Positions 1 to 11,547 of a DNA stretch of 64,000 nt are shown here, one piece after another (within the stretch, counting starts at the first letter, position 1; every line of letters begins with the position of its first letter). The notes beneath the pieces were generated by a model that made no database searches, had not been told where the DNA came from, and saw only the letters and a list, made by a program, of their open reading frames with translations. The stretch covers positions 205,896-269,895 of the forward strand of contig PYSS01000045.1 of the NCBI GenBank assembly GCA_003049465.1. The letters are read 5' to 3'. The translations under genes were made by a program, and so were the position numbers. The DNA is from Magnaporthiopsis rhizophila. Taxonomy: Eukaryota > Ascomycota > Sordariomycetes > Magnaporthales > Magnaporthaceae.

Positions 1-654
1 ACCAAGGGACATCTCTCGGGCCTTGACTATCAGCCCAAGTGCTACATATGCTTCGACGAATACGTGGACCGTCAGACGGTGATCCGGGAGCTCCCCTGTG
101 GACACATCTTCCATCCAAAGTGCATAGACGAGCTTCTGTCTCAATCGAGCTCGCTCTGCCCGTTATGCAAGGCGTCGATGCTTCCACGCGGCTACAGCCC
201 GCGCATCACCAACCAGATGGTGCGGCGCGAGATGTCCATTCGGCGGTTACGCGGAAGCATAGGCGGTGGCGCTGCGGATGGCGCCTGCGCCTCATCTGAG
301 CGAGGGGCGAAGCGATCGAGGCTGTTGGGATGGGCGAGCAGCGTCCTCGAGCGCCTGGCTCCTCAGCGCAGTGCCGCTGCGCCCGCCATTTCTGCCTCTG
401 CCCCTACCCCTGCCCCTGCACATCTACCATCCGTCGTGATACCGGCACCGCCAAGGCAAGCCCCCAGCCCGGCGACCGCGGACCCAGAGTCCATCGCCCC
501 GAGCGAACATTTGCCTCTGAGCAACGAGCCGCCGACACAAGTCGCCAGCGGTACCGCAGTAGACGGGCCTCGGCAGGAGGCCGCACCACCACTTCTCGAG
601 CAAGAAATGAACCGGCACCCGAGCCAAGCTAGAGGAAACGGTTTACACACCTAA
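1..654 (+). CDS. RING-H2 finger protein, 3' part (5' end outside window)
   Basis: The frame is open from base 1, so the start lies upstream and only the last 217 residues are visible. A RING-H2 domain spans about residues 14-58 of the visible part: CYIC, then CGHIFHPKC, then CPLC. This is C-x2-C-x14-C-x-H-x2-H-x2-C-x10-C-x2-C, all eight zinc ligands being present. The domain normally recruits an E2 enzyme, so the protein is probably a ubiquitin ligase. The tail after the RING is rich in Pro, Ala and Ser with no recognisable domain, and no transmembrane segment is visible. Whether the missing N-terminus carries PA or membrane segments, as in many fungal RING-H2 proteins, cannot be seen. Substrates cannot be inferred. 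The next gene is convergent. Confidence 0.85.
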   Translation, partial: TKGHLSGLDYQPKCYICFDEYVDRQTVIRELPCGHIFHPKCIDELLSQSSSLCPLCKASMLPRGYSPRITNQMVRREMSIRRLRGSIGGGAADGACASSERGAKRSRLLGWASSVLERLAPQRSAAAPAISASAPTPAPAHLPSVVIPAPPRQAPSPATADPESIAPSEHLPLSNEPPTQVASGTAVDGPRQEAAPPLLEQEMNRHPSQARGNGLHT

Positions 655-1466
655 GCTCTAGCGCAAAGACTAACAGATCTTACTGTTCGTCAGAGATGAT
701 TTCTGCTCGGCAAGACCGTGTTTTACGCTGATAATGAGCCCATTTCCCGTTTGAATCTTCTTCTTCTTCAACCTTTCTTTTTTTTCACGAAAGCGATTAT
801 TGGGTTTCTTTTGTTGGCTTCTAGGAATGACATTATACCCCAATGGCGACCTCATCGGCACCATTTCTTTACCGATGGCGTTTTTTTTTCTTTGGTCTAT
901 TTACTTCTTGTACATGGGCATTTCGGCCCGAAAAAAAGCATGTAGACAGGGTTCGAACAACGGGGTGCGGAATCAATACCGGGTACCTCCTTGGCCAGGA
1001 GGCAATCTCCCCGTATGAAGTCTCAATTCACATCACACCTCACGATGTGAAGTGCTGGTTACTCTTTTCATTGCTCGAAGTGGAATATGCAAGGGGATCC
1101 GATGTGCTCTAATCGTAATTGTCTAAAGGCTCAACTTGATACCATTTAGTCGTTCGTGCCTCTGCATCTCCTCTTCTCCTAGGCCCAGCTTGACGCTTCC
1201 CCAAGGACGCCATCTGTGACCGGTCAACAGTGCATAAATCCGCGTCAGGACGCGCAGAAAGTCAAAAAGTTAGGAAAAAAACAGACGCCGAGAACTCCAG
1301 CAGTAAATGCTGCCATAACCACCAATGGCCTGACCGACCAGGCTAGACTGAGGGAAGAAAAGACCTTTGTCGCTGACACAGGAAAAGAAGCAGGGTAAAA
1401 CTTCTGCAATACAAAGTACAGCGAATAAAAAGAGGGGAAAAATAAAGAAGCAGCTCGGTCTTCCAT
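655..1466. other. convergent intergenic region
   Basis: This lies between the stops of the RING gene and NGG1, so it should hold two 3' UTRs. It is AT-richer than the flanks, with T-runs near 776-790 and 885-892. I see no gene, tRNA or repeat in it. Confidence 0.6.
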
Positions 1467-4157
1467 CTAGTCCTCAGCCTCCTCATCCCAAGCATCCTTC
1501 TCCTGCTTGATGAGGGGCGCCATGACGTCGGGCTGGAAGATGCTGCTCTCGGGCCCGTCGGCGGCGCGGGGCACCCTGTTGATCTTGTCGTCCTCGAAGA
1601 TGGGGCCGATGTTGTCGATCCAGCGGCGCCTGCGCTCCATGAGCGTCTTTGCGTGGTCGCCGATGCCCGGGCGCGCCATGCCCGCGCCGGCTCCGGCACC
1701 TCCCGCGCCGCCGTTTGCAGCAGCTGCAGCAGCAGCAGCAGCGGCAGCGCCGGGCCTGTTCTTCTTGGCCTTGCCCTTGCCCATGGTTCTGTTCCGCTTG
1801 AGGTAGGCCTGCTGGACCTGGGTGTCGAGGTCCTCGAGGATGGTGGTGTACTCCTGGTGCGCCATGCGCTCGCGCACCAACTCCATGAGCCGCGCCTTGC
1901 GCGCGCCGTTGACGAGCATCTGGTCGCGGAGCCGCGCCTGTAGGAGCCGCAGCCGCGCCGCCACCTCGTCGTCGTAGCCCCCGTCGTAGTCGGCCGTCAT
2001 CGACGGGTCCGCGGCGGCAGCGGCGGCGGCAGCAGCAGCAGCCGCCCAGCTGGTGGTGCCGTTGGCCGCGCCGGCTCCAGAGGGCGGGACTTGACTGTTG
2101 CTTCCGTTAGCTGCTCCCGCCGAGCCGCCGCCGCCCACGACGGTGCCGTTGGTCGCAGCCACGCCGGCGCCCGCAGCCCCCGCCGCGGCGCCGTTGGCGT
2201 CCAGCAGCGGAAGGAAGCCGATGTGTCTCAGTTCCTGCTTGAGGCGCTCGTCGACTTGGGCGTAGTCCAGCTTGGGATGCGACGCCTTTTTCCACGCGTC
2301 CGATGATGACTCGGGCATGTAGGTGGCCGGCGGCTTCTGACCGCTAGGCAGCATGCCGCCGCCCATGTTCATGCCCATCCCCATGCTCAGGTGGTCACCG
2401 CCGTTAAACATGCCGTTCATCTGGGCGTCCGAGATAAAGTTGGGCTGACCCGCGACGGGCGGCGGTGCCGGAGTGCCGCCGATGGGCACAAGCTCGCCCG
2501 TCGCCGAGATCTCGAAGCCGCCCGTGAAGCTGCCGTCGTCGACGCCGGGGCCGGGGGTGCCGACGCCGTTCATGAAGTCGCCGCCGGTCCCAATTCCATT
2601 AACAAGAGGCTTGACGTCCCCGTCTGGCTGCTGCGTGCGTCCCTCCGGGCGCATGGCGCAGAGCAGACGCGACAGAAGAGGGCCGACAGACAGCTTGTCG
2701 GTCTCGGCGACGCTGTCGTTCATGTTGTCTATGGTGCCGCGGGGGACGTTTGCCGGCAGCCTCTCGCGGGCGGCGCCGGCTCCAGCGTCGACGGCCATGG
2801 CGCCGTCCTCCTCGGCCCAGATTTCCGTGTAGTGCTTGCGACCGCGCTTGGGCATGTTAAACACGGTGGAGCGGTCGCCGCGCTCTCGGAGGAAGGTGAG
2901 GTCCTCTTCGTTAAAGGGTCTGAAGTAGGGCTCCGTGTAGGTGGAAAAGGTGCTGAAGCTGATCTGGTTTGAGGCTTTGCCGCTGCTGAAATCCTTGTCG
3001 GGCGGGTCGCCCGCTATCAGGTCGGCTAGATCGCTCTTGGGATATGTTGCTACGCTATAGATCTCGCATATCTCCTCGTGGCTCATGCCCTCCGTGACGG
3101 GTAAGATCTCGTACACCGTGGGGTCCGGGAATGTCGACGGGTCCTCGCCGAAGGTCTGGTTTGCTGGTACTGGTCGCGGGGGAGGCGCGCCCTCGTCGTC
3201 GGAAGACTCCTCCTCTTCCTCATCCTTAACTTCATCTTTGGCAGGTTTTGTCTTCTCGTCGACTTCCATGGCGCTCGGCGACATGTTTTCGATCGGAGGC
3301 GACAAGGAAGAGTTGGAAGAGTCGTCTCGTGATGCTTTCCTGACTTTGCTGCTTGGATCGCGGAGAGGAGAAGACCGCTCTGTTTTTGATGCGGATGGGT
3401 TTCAGTAATTTCTTCTGGGCGGGGGGGTGGTGTTGAGAGAGATGTAATAACAAACGGGACGTTTGTAAATCTGAAGTGAAAGCGGTGCGAGCGTGAAGGC
3501 GGCCATGGTCGGGCGGGAGGGCAATGACGTCTGCCCTACACTATACTCTGAAAAATACCAGGCGAGCAAAGTGGGAGGCACGGTAGGCCACCAACACTTC
3601 ATGGAAAGACGGAACGACAAGGAAGAACATGCAGCCCAGGAAGCCAACGTACCAATATTCGGATCATGGGGCGCCAGGCTATCCTTCTCTTTGCGCTTCT
3701 TCTTATTGGCACGCCTTTCTTGGGCCTCGCCCTCGGCCTCGCGCTGGAGGCGCTCCTCCTCCCTGGCGCGGTCCATGTCCATGCGATCGCGGCGCTTGCC
3801 GGCGAGCAGGCGCATGCCGCGGTCGCAGCTGAGGCCCCTCTTCTCGACGATGTCCTGCAAGCGCTGCAGACGGCTGCCGATGTGGTCGAGGGCGCGGGAG
3901 TCGGGGATGACGGGGCTGGCGGCGCCCGCGGCCTGGTCGAAGAGGTCCTCATAGGTGATGTTGCGCAGGACCTCGAACTTGAGCTCGACAAACTCGGTCT
4001 CGATCGTCTCGACAGGTGGTAACAGCGACTGCTGGGGCGCGGCAGCGGCGGCGGCGGCGGCGGAGCTGAGGCTGGGGGTGGTGTTGCGGCTCCGGTTGCG
4101 CGCTATGGAGCCGGCGCCCTTCTTGCCGGTGCCCTTCTGGCTCGAGGCTGGCGGCAT
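1467..4157 (-). CDS. NGG1: SAGA/ADA histone acetyltransferase subunit Ngg1 (Ada3)
   Basis: Exons 4157-3653 and 3379-1467 give 805 residues; the 273-bp phase-1 intron has a GTACGT donor and CAG acceptor. The ATG at 4157 (MPPASSQKGTG) is the first sensible start. The N-terminal part holds the conserved block EFVELKFEVLRNITYEDLF and a basic, glutamate-rich helix. The middle is low complexity (poly-Ala, Gly, Asn). The C-terminal about 150 residues form the Ada3 domain, with ARLMELVRERMAHQEYTTIL, KRNRTMGKGKAKKN and ERRRRWIDNIGPIFED. Ada3 bridges the Gcn5-Ada2 acetyltransferase module to SAGA, and the protein is expected in the nucleus. The acidic SSDDEG region near the second-exon start is typical of the family. 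The poly-Ala tracts vary between species and may be imprecise. Confidence 0.9.
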
Positions 4158-6364
4158 CCTGTCGGCGGCGGGCTGTGTCAGAGGGACAGTGGGCGCTTCG
4201 CTGTCGTCTGGTCGGGCTCGGAATCCAGCTCCAGGGCGCCTCGTGGCGTGTCCAAGGAAGGCCCCTGGCAAGGAGCAGCGTCAATAGCGTGTGCTGCGAT
4301 CAGAGAGTTATCGTCATTAGATAGGGGTGGCCTCCTTTTGATGGATGGATATTCATGAATGGTAAGCGGCGTTGGACGCACGTCGCGCCGGCATCGACTA
4401 ATTGACGATGGAGCATTTGGCCGACAGGGGCTCGTCACTCACAGAGTGGGGTGCTTGCTTGCGTGGTGGAACTGCCCGATTGGATGACGCACAGCTCAGA
4501 CGCACAGACAGAGCCTCTTGGACTGCCCTGGACTTTCCCCGGATTTCTGCCTCATTCAAACATTCGATTGACAAACATGGAGCAGCTTCTTGAGTGAATG
4601 AGCTGCCTCAATGAGGCCACCAAGTCTACCTCAACTTGATCCCAATGATCTGAGCCCATATCCTTAATTTCCTCATGCGAAATTCTTGGATCCCATTCGA
4701 ACTTTTTGCGATCTCACTTCTACATGCCTATCTTCTGTGCCCGTTGGACATTTCTTTATTCCGTTGAAGATTAAAGCCGCTGTCGCTTTAGCAATCCAAG
4801 TTTCCAACCGACCGGCAAACATTAAGTCGAGAAACTGTGTTGAAACCATGACGGCCATGACGCCCACACACTATCACAGTTTGCGCAACCGACACAGACA
4901 GGCCAGGTCATGTCTCACGCCATGAGCATATCACTCGACTCTCAGTCTAGGAGAGTCCCCCTCAATCGTGTGGGAATGAATCTCGGAGTAACCCTACCCG
5001 TCTTTGCTAAGCCTTTGGCAGAACTTGATATGGCATTCCCCTCGCCGTTCCAGGACGTCGCTACTCCGCCATCTTGATGCCGAAATATCGTGGTGGCAAA
5101 CACAAGTGCCGACAAGCGAGCAGGATGACTGTGGACTGTCGGTCAAGAAAATTAAAGCGGCCTGCCCCGTTGGCGGAAGAAGTCGGCGTCGCGACGGAAG
5201 TTATTGTCGTGTTCTCTTTCCAGTGCAGCTATTCACGCTGCGCCAACCTTACCCGTGTGCTCGTTATTAGTTCTGATTGGCACGGAGGAGCTTCCTGTGG
5301 GTTCAGCAATGGGGTCTCCACAGTCCCTCCCCTTGGACTCATGTGCGTGTCCACGCCTGCACGACGACACCCCTCCCTTTCCTGCCCGGGTCTATCTTTG
5401 GTTCCTCGACCATGCTCAGATCTATATCTCTTGACCTTATCGAGTACCCATGCCGCTGACGTCCGCATACCCTTGACACTGGGCTGGCAAGTGGCGTCCA
5501 AGTGATTGTAGAGGAAGGACCCTGTCTTCTTTTATACGTTCAAACTCCACGCCAAACATCTTGGCTACGCCTTCCATGCCGCTCCTCAGGATACACATAT
5601 CCCCTGCGAAGTACCCGCAAGCTATCAAACCGCACCACATCCCCACTCGAATGCCCTCAGAAGCACAGTTCCCGGATTGTTATCCCTAGCGGCCTTGGCC
5701 TAGAGCGTCCGGGAGAGTAGTGCTCCACCTTATACATGCGCCAATGGCACTCTGGTCCAGAGGCAGGCTTTCCCAACCGCCCTGCTTCACACACGAAAAG
5801 TCATCCCATATCCTCGAGAGTGCGCAGCATGTGGCCCATTCATTGGCTGTGATATCTTGACAGCTGCTCACATCGTGTCGGGTACTCCGATACTGGCTTC
5901 TGCCTTCCCTAGTTCTTTGTGGATCCTGTCTGTTACTCATGACCAGGCAGCTTTTCTTTTCGTATTACTTTGGAGCTTGAGTATCCATAGGGTAAGAAAC
6001 GGCGTGGAAGAGCTGCGACCCAATGTCACATTCCTCGTATCTCTTCTTTGCACCCTGCTTGGACCCTGGGTGTCTCCTGCAGCAAATGGCCTGTGATAGC
6101 TCCGGGTTAACATCTTCCTCTTCTGTCTGGATGCCAAGGGACCCTGTTGAGTAGACAGAAGGGGTCTGGCGTCTGCTCGTTCGACCCCTCCGATCACGGG
6201 CTAGGGTGCCAGTATATATAGCTACCTCGTCAGCCCCTCGTGTGCTCTCACCTTGTCCCTGCTCTTTTCGTTGGTCAGCCCTCCTCGGTATCCCTTCAAC
6301 ACAGACACACCAGTCTCCCGCTGTCTAAACGCGCTCAGCCTGCGTCTCAGTATGAGAGAATACC
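4158..6364. other. divergent intergenic region of NGG1 and BTA1
   Basis: This 2.2-kb stretch separates two divergent genes, so both promoters lie in it. The BTA1-proximal 150 bp contains a TATA box and a CT-rich leader. I find no CACGTG (a phosphate-response type site) near BTA1. No coding gene is supported; the open frames here lack codon bias and recognisable motifs. Confidence 0.6.
6213..6220 (+). promoter_or_regulatory. TATA box of BTA1
   Basis: TATATATA lies 145 bp before the BTA1 start codon and is followed by a CT-rich leader, the usual arrangement for a fungal core promoter. Confidence 0.5.
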
Positions 6365-8991
6365 ATGGCTTCTCTTGGTGGTAACATTTCGCCCCCGGAC
6401 CTCGGGGTCAAGCTCATCTTCACTACCATGGGAGTGGTGCTTTGCATCACTCTCGGCCTCTGCAGGCTTATCAACAACAAGACCGAGGGCGAGTCCCCTG
6501 GGCTCGTCCGCGCGTTCCTGCTCTTCTTCTACTCGTGCTTTGTCAAGCCGCACCAGGTGGGCGACAGGGGCACCCAGCAGGATGCGCTCGAGTCCTTCTA
6601 CAAGAAGCAGGCTGGCGTCTACGACGTGACGCGCAAGGTCCTGCTTCGGGGACGCGAAGACATGCTGGCGCTCGCCGCCGCGCAGCTCAACCACAAAGCT
6701 GCCAGACCGCAGCCCTCCAAGGGCAAGGGCAAGAACCCAGAGAAGAGAATCTGGGTCGATGTATGGCTGACCCTACTTTCACCCGCTCAAGTAGAAGCCG
6801 TGTCGTTCGCTCAGCCAGGAGCCTGGCTAACAATGACACGGCCGAACAGATTGGCGGCGGCACGGGATGGAACATCGAGGCTATGAACCGCTTCGTCAAC
6901 GTCCCAGAGTACTTCTCCAGTGTTTACCTCGTCGACTTCTCGCCCTCGCTGTGCGAGGTTGCCACTCGCCGGTTCGCCCGGCTCGGCTGGGCCAATGTCA
7001 AGGTCGTCTGCGAAGATGCCAGGCGGTTCCGGCTTGAAGATCACGAGCGCAGCCCTAGAGGTTTCGAACCTTGCGGCGCTGATCTTCTCACCATGTCCTA
7101 CAGCCTGTCCATGATTGTGAGTCATTTTTTCGAATCTCCGACAATGGCGTGATGCAAAATGGGCAACTCCGTGCATGGCCTTGTTCTAATGCCCACATAG
7201 CCCGACTTCTACTCCGTCATCGACTCTCTTCGAGCGCTGCTCGCTCCCGATGGCTTCATAGGTGTCGTTGATTTCTATGTCCAGTCCAAAGCAGACTTCT
7301 CCTTCCGCAACTACACTGGAGGTCTGTTGGATCGCCACACTGGGTACCTCAGCAGGACGTTCTGGCGCTCTTGGTTTGACCTCGACAGGGTGAACCTCGA
7401 GCCGGCGCGAAGAGATTACTTGGAGTATCTCTTTGGGACGGTTCTGAGCGTGAATTCCCGTAACCATGCTCTGGTGTCGATTCCCTACTACATCTGGATT
7501 GGTCGCCAAAAGCTGGTGCATCTTCTCGAGTTTTCCGAGGACACGAAAGTGCCCGACGGGATTCCCTGTGTCGACGTTTCTGTCAGCCCCAAAGCCCACG
7601 AGACTGCCATCCAGAACCGCAACACAAGCCTTCCTCTGCCTTCGTTCTTCTATCAGAACCACCCGTGGCGCATCTACTATGACGATCAGCATCAGAAGCA
7701 CACGCAGTTCGGGGACGAATATATCTACGCCTTTACTTGGGAAGACACACGCGTGGACGAGCGGCTCCTCAAGCTCACATCTGACGATGTGGTCCTGGCG
7801 ATCACCAGCGCAGGCGATAATATCCTGTCGTATGCGCTGCGGTCCCCTGCCAATATCCACGCAGTCGACCTCAACCCGAACCAGAACCATCTGCTCGAGC
7901 TCAAGCTCGCGTCCTACTCGGCGGCGCTGCCGTACGAAGACTTCTGGAAGATCTTTGGCGAGGGCAAGCACCGGGACTTCCGCGCGCTGCTGTTCAACAA
8001 GCTCTCGCCGCACCTCTCGAGCCGCGCGTTCCAGTACTGGCTCGCCAACGCGCACGTCTTCAGCAGCAGGCGTGGCAGGGGCCTGTACGATACGGGCGGC
8101 TCCAAGCACGCTATCCGCGTGTTCCGCTGGATCTCGCGTGCCTTCGGCTGCCGGCCCGCAGTGCGCGCGCTGCTCGAGGCCAGGACGCTCAACGAGCAGC
8201 GCGAGATCTGGACGTCGCGCATCCGCCCGGCGCTGCTCTCGCGCCTCGTCAGCGGACTCGTCGTCAGCTCCGAGACGTTCCTCTGGTCCGCCCTCGGCGT
8301 GCCAAAACACCAGCTCGCCATGCTGGTGGCCGACCACGCCGAGTCCGAGGCCGTCAGGTCCGGAAAGGTCGCTAACACGCGCGCGGCCGCCGTCTGGCAG
8401 TTCATGTCCGACACGCTCGACCCCGTGGCGCGCGAAACGCACATCGCCGCTGACAACCCATACTACCACGTCACGCTCGCCGGCCGCTTTTCACCCCGCT
8501 GCCACCCGGACTACCTGGCGCGCTCGGCGCACGCGCGGCTCTCGCGACCGGGAGCGCTGGATGGTGTCCGCCTGCACACGGACGAGCTGGACGTGGTGTT
8601 GGCGGGCCTGGCGCCGGGGTCGCTGACGGTCGCCGTCGTCATGGACAGCATGGACTGGCTCGACCCCGTCGCGGACCGCGCGGCGGCGGCGGCGCAGGTC
8701 TCGCGGCTCAACCGCGCCCTCCGTCCCGGCGGGAGGGTGCTGCTGCGGTCGGCGGGGCTCAAACCCTGGTACGTGGCCGAGTTTGCGGCGCTGGGGTTCA
8801 CGCTCCGGCGGGTCGGGGCTCGACGCAATGACGACGGGAGCGCCGGCGACGACGAGGCGGCGTGCTGCATCGACCGGGTCAACATGTATGCGTCCTGTTG
8901 GGTTATGCAGAAGACGGGCAACCTGCCGCCGCCGACGCCGACTATGGAGGTGACGGGTGGTGCCTCGGTTGCCGGCTTTTCTTTGCCGTGA
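6365..8991 (+). CDS. BTA1: betaine lipid (DGTS) synthase Bta1, BtaB-BtaA fusion
   Basis: Exons 6365-6760, 6850-7116 and 7201-8991 encode 817 residues; both introns (89 and 84 bp) are phase 0 with GTATGG/CAG and GTGAGT/TAG borders. An N-terminal hydrophobic segment (residues about 14-33) is followed by a SAM-dependent methyltransferase domain with the SAM loop IGGGTGWN at 133-140. The C-terminal half is the BtaA-type (DUF3419) 3-amino-3-carboxypropyl transferase, including FAWE-like FTWEDTRVDE and the repeated SAM-type segment LAITSAGDN. The enzyme makes diacylglyceryl-N,N,N-trimethylhomoserine, a phosphorus-free membrane lipid that fungi use to replace phosphatidylcholine under phosphate limitation. 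The domain order (methyltransferase first, transferase second) is the fungal one. It is expected at the ER membrane. There is no obvious link to the cluster downstream. Confidence 0.9.
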
Positions 8992-10260
8992 ACCAAAGGG
9001 AAGAGTGTGATGAGATAGAATTAGCAGGGGGGAGGGGAAAATGGGGGGTTTGATATCCAGCATGGGTGGCCTGACTGTTACGCATGATCTCTATAACAAC
9101 TTCAGAACTCAAGATGTTTGATTTGTGTTAACGACATGGAGACGTGAGCCTCGATGTCCCATCACATGTGACCATACCAGCTGGAATATACGAGATCCCC
9201 TCTGCTCTCCCCCTGGGGGGAATTTTGGCATGCGGGGAGCTGACGGGATCCCTGAGAAACATGGCTTTTTGGACACCGAATTCCGTATGGGGCAATGCTC
9301 TCGTGCACCTTGGCGTTCCTTGATGGAGGACCCGACCGCTCCGCTGTTCCTCCTCGTCCCGGGCACGGAGACGGCAGCGCCGGTCCTGGGCCGCGCAGCA
9401 GGCTACAGCAAGACGAAGATCCATTGGTCCTTGGAGCACATCCCCGAGTATCAGACTATCTTGGATGCCCCCAGCAACCGCCAGAACCACCGAAATAGCA
9501 GGAGCTGCTGCCGCTGCTCGTCGAGTTCTGCTGGCTGCAGACCGCTTCTGCCATTGGCTACCAATGGGGCCGGAGCCCGGTGGTAACGTATATCCCATCT
9601 GCGACAAGTTCCGCCTCGAGACGTACCTCAGCTTGAAGAGGGGCTCCGGCTCAAAACTCTTGGTTCTCATTGGCCGTGTGTGTGTGTGAATATTTGAGCG
9701 TGGTCAAAACGCCTGATTTGAGCCGCAGCTGCCGCCGAGAGTCCGTCGACTTTCATCACGATCTCGTCACCGATGCGGATCACGGAGATTTCGACATGGG
9801 CGACCTGGATACGTCAGAAGTATTACATGCGAACGATAGAGCAAGACGCTCGGCAGCTAGACGTGGCCAGCCTCGACTATACCGAGGCGCGTGACGTCTT
9901 ACAGCCTGGCCGTCCTCCTGCTCGAGCTAGGGCTGTGGCAAGAATTCTCCGATATGGATTTGGACAACGACGAACGGGGCTGGCTGGGCCCAGCAGTTTG
10001 CCCGACCTCGCCCAAGGCTTGAGGCCGAAAGTCGGAGAAAGGTACGAGAAAGGTAGTCCCTTTGGTATCTTGCTCTCCGGGGTGGCAAAGTGGAGGAGAA
10101 CAGCTCAGATAAACATTTAAAGCAAAATATCACGGCATGGTGACGAACCCCGGATCTCTCCGCCGTGCCCCCCCTGCTAGAAGTAGCACCGAATCACATC
10201 GAGTCGTCGGGCGTCCCCTCGTTAACCCACCCGTACACCTCATTTCAAAACCTTGACCGT
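8992..10260. other. convergent intergenic region with a decayed coding relic
   Basis: This lies between the stops of BTA1 and the monooxygenase gene. Apart from the relic at 9838-10022 nothing coding is convincing. The short (TG)n at 9678-9688 and a G-run near 9217 are simple sequence. Confidence 0.5.
9838..10022 (+). pseudogene. relic resembling the C-terminus of HeLo-linked kinase-like (DUF7580) proteins
   Basis: One frame reads QDARQLDVASLDYTEARD. One base-shift later another continues VTSYSLAVLLLELGLWQEFS and ends in a stop near 10022. The pattern DY...YSLGVLLLELGLW is characteristic of the degenerate kinase-like domain of fungal prion-forming/HeLo-type NLR-associated proteins. The break in frame, absence of an upstream open frame and lack of a start argue for a decayed copy. 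The family call is recognition by eye from a short segment, so it is tentative. Confidence 0.3.
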
Positions 10261-11515
10261 TTAGTGCCCTCCAGGAGTCTTCCTGTATGCCTCGGGCAGC
10301 AAGCCCTCGAGCTCCGCTTTGATCTGCAGCGCCAGGGTAGTGGAGTGGTACCGGTGGAACTGCGTGTGGCCGCCTATCACCCAAAAGTTTACGCCACCGT
10401 CGCGCTCCAGGTGCAGGTGCCGCTTCCACACGCCGCGCAACTCGCCCTCGGCGTCGACGCCCCACGTGGCATCCATGCGCTCCATCACGTCCCGCGGCCC
10501 CAGCCTCTCTGGCCCGTTCTTCTGCTCCCCCTCCGGCTCCGAGTCCCCGAGCACGTCCAGCAGGACCTGGCGCGCGTCCTTGTCCCGGAAGCCGGTGCAC
10601 CACACCACCGCGTCCGCCTCGACGGCGCTCCCGTCCGAAAAGCGCAGGCCGCGCTCGGTGTAGGCGACGGGCGCGACGCCGGCCTTGACGCCGACTTTGC
10701 CGTCGGCGATGAGGCGGGTGGTGCCCATGTCGACGTAGTGGCCCCCTCCCCGCTCGAAGAGGTTGTGGAGCAGGCACGCGTCCTTGTCCGCGCCGTCGAG
10801 GACGGGGAACCCCGCGGCCGCCAGCGCCTTGTACCGGTCCTTCTCCGGCTCGGCGCCGGCGAGGGACGCAAAGAGCCCCTTGCTGAGCCACGCCTCGACC
10901 AACGTCGGCAGCGAAAGGATGTTGCGGTCGACCTCGTCGGCGCCGGCGCCGGCGGTGTTGTACGAGCCCAGGGCCAGCGGGCTCTCGAGGTACTCGACGG
11001 GGAGGACAAAGGTGGCGGAGCGCGCGACCATGGTGGCTTCGAGCCCGGCGTCGTGCACGTCCTGCAGCACGTCAAAGGCCGTGTTGGCCGAGCCCACCAC
11101 CAGCACCGACCTCACGCCTTTCGCCTTTAAAGAGACTTCCGGGTTTTGGTACTCGGTCGAGTGAATGGCAACACCTTTGTAAAGGCCCTCGTCGGCCAGA
11201 TCCGGCACAAAAGGCTGCTGGGAGCCGAGGCCCGTGGCCTGGACGACGTGTCTCGCGGTCGCCGTCACCCGGCCGGCAGGTGTTTTGATCGTGACGGTCC
11301 ACTTCTTGGTCGATGTGTCAAAAACCGACGACTGGACCCTGGAAGACGTGAGGATGTTGAGGTGGAACTCGGCCACGTAGCGCCGCATGTGATTGGCAAG
11401 ATCTTCCCGCTTGAGCATCCGACCCAGCAAGCTATCATCGTAGGCTGCATGGCAGGCACGCGTCGCGCACAAATCCTGTCAGTTCCCTTGTCCCGAAGAG
11501 CGAAATCGGCTTGCG

Positions 11516-11547
<32 letters not shown>

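Noticed and set aside
7186..8469. 427-residue frame antisense to BTA1
   Set aside because: Mirror of the BtaA coding region and lacks motifs.
10165..11130. 321-residue plus-strand frame over the monooxygenase
   Set aside because: Antisense shadow of exon 5; composition is repetitive Val/Ala/Arg with no recognisable family.
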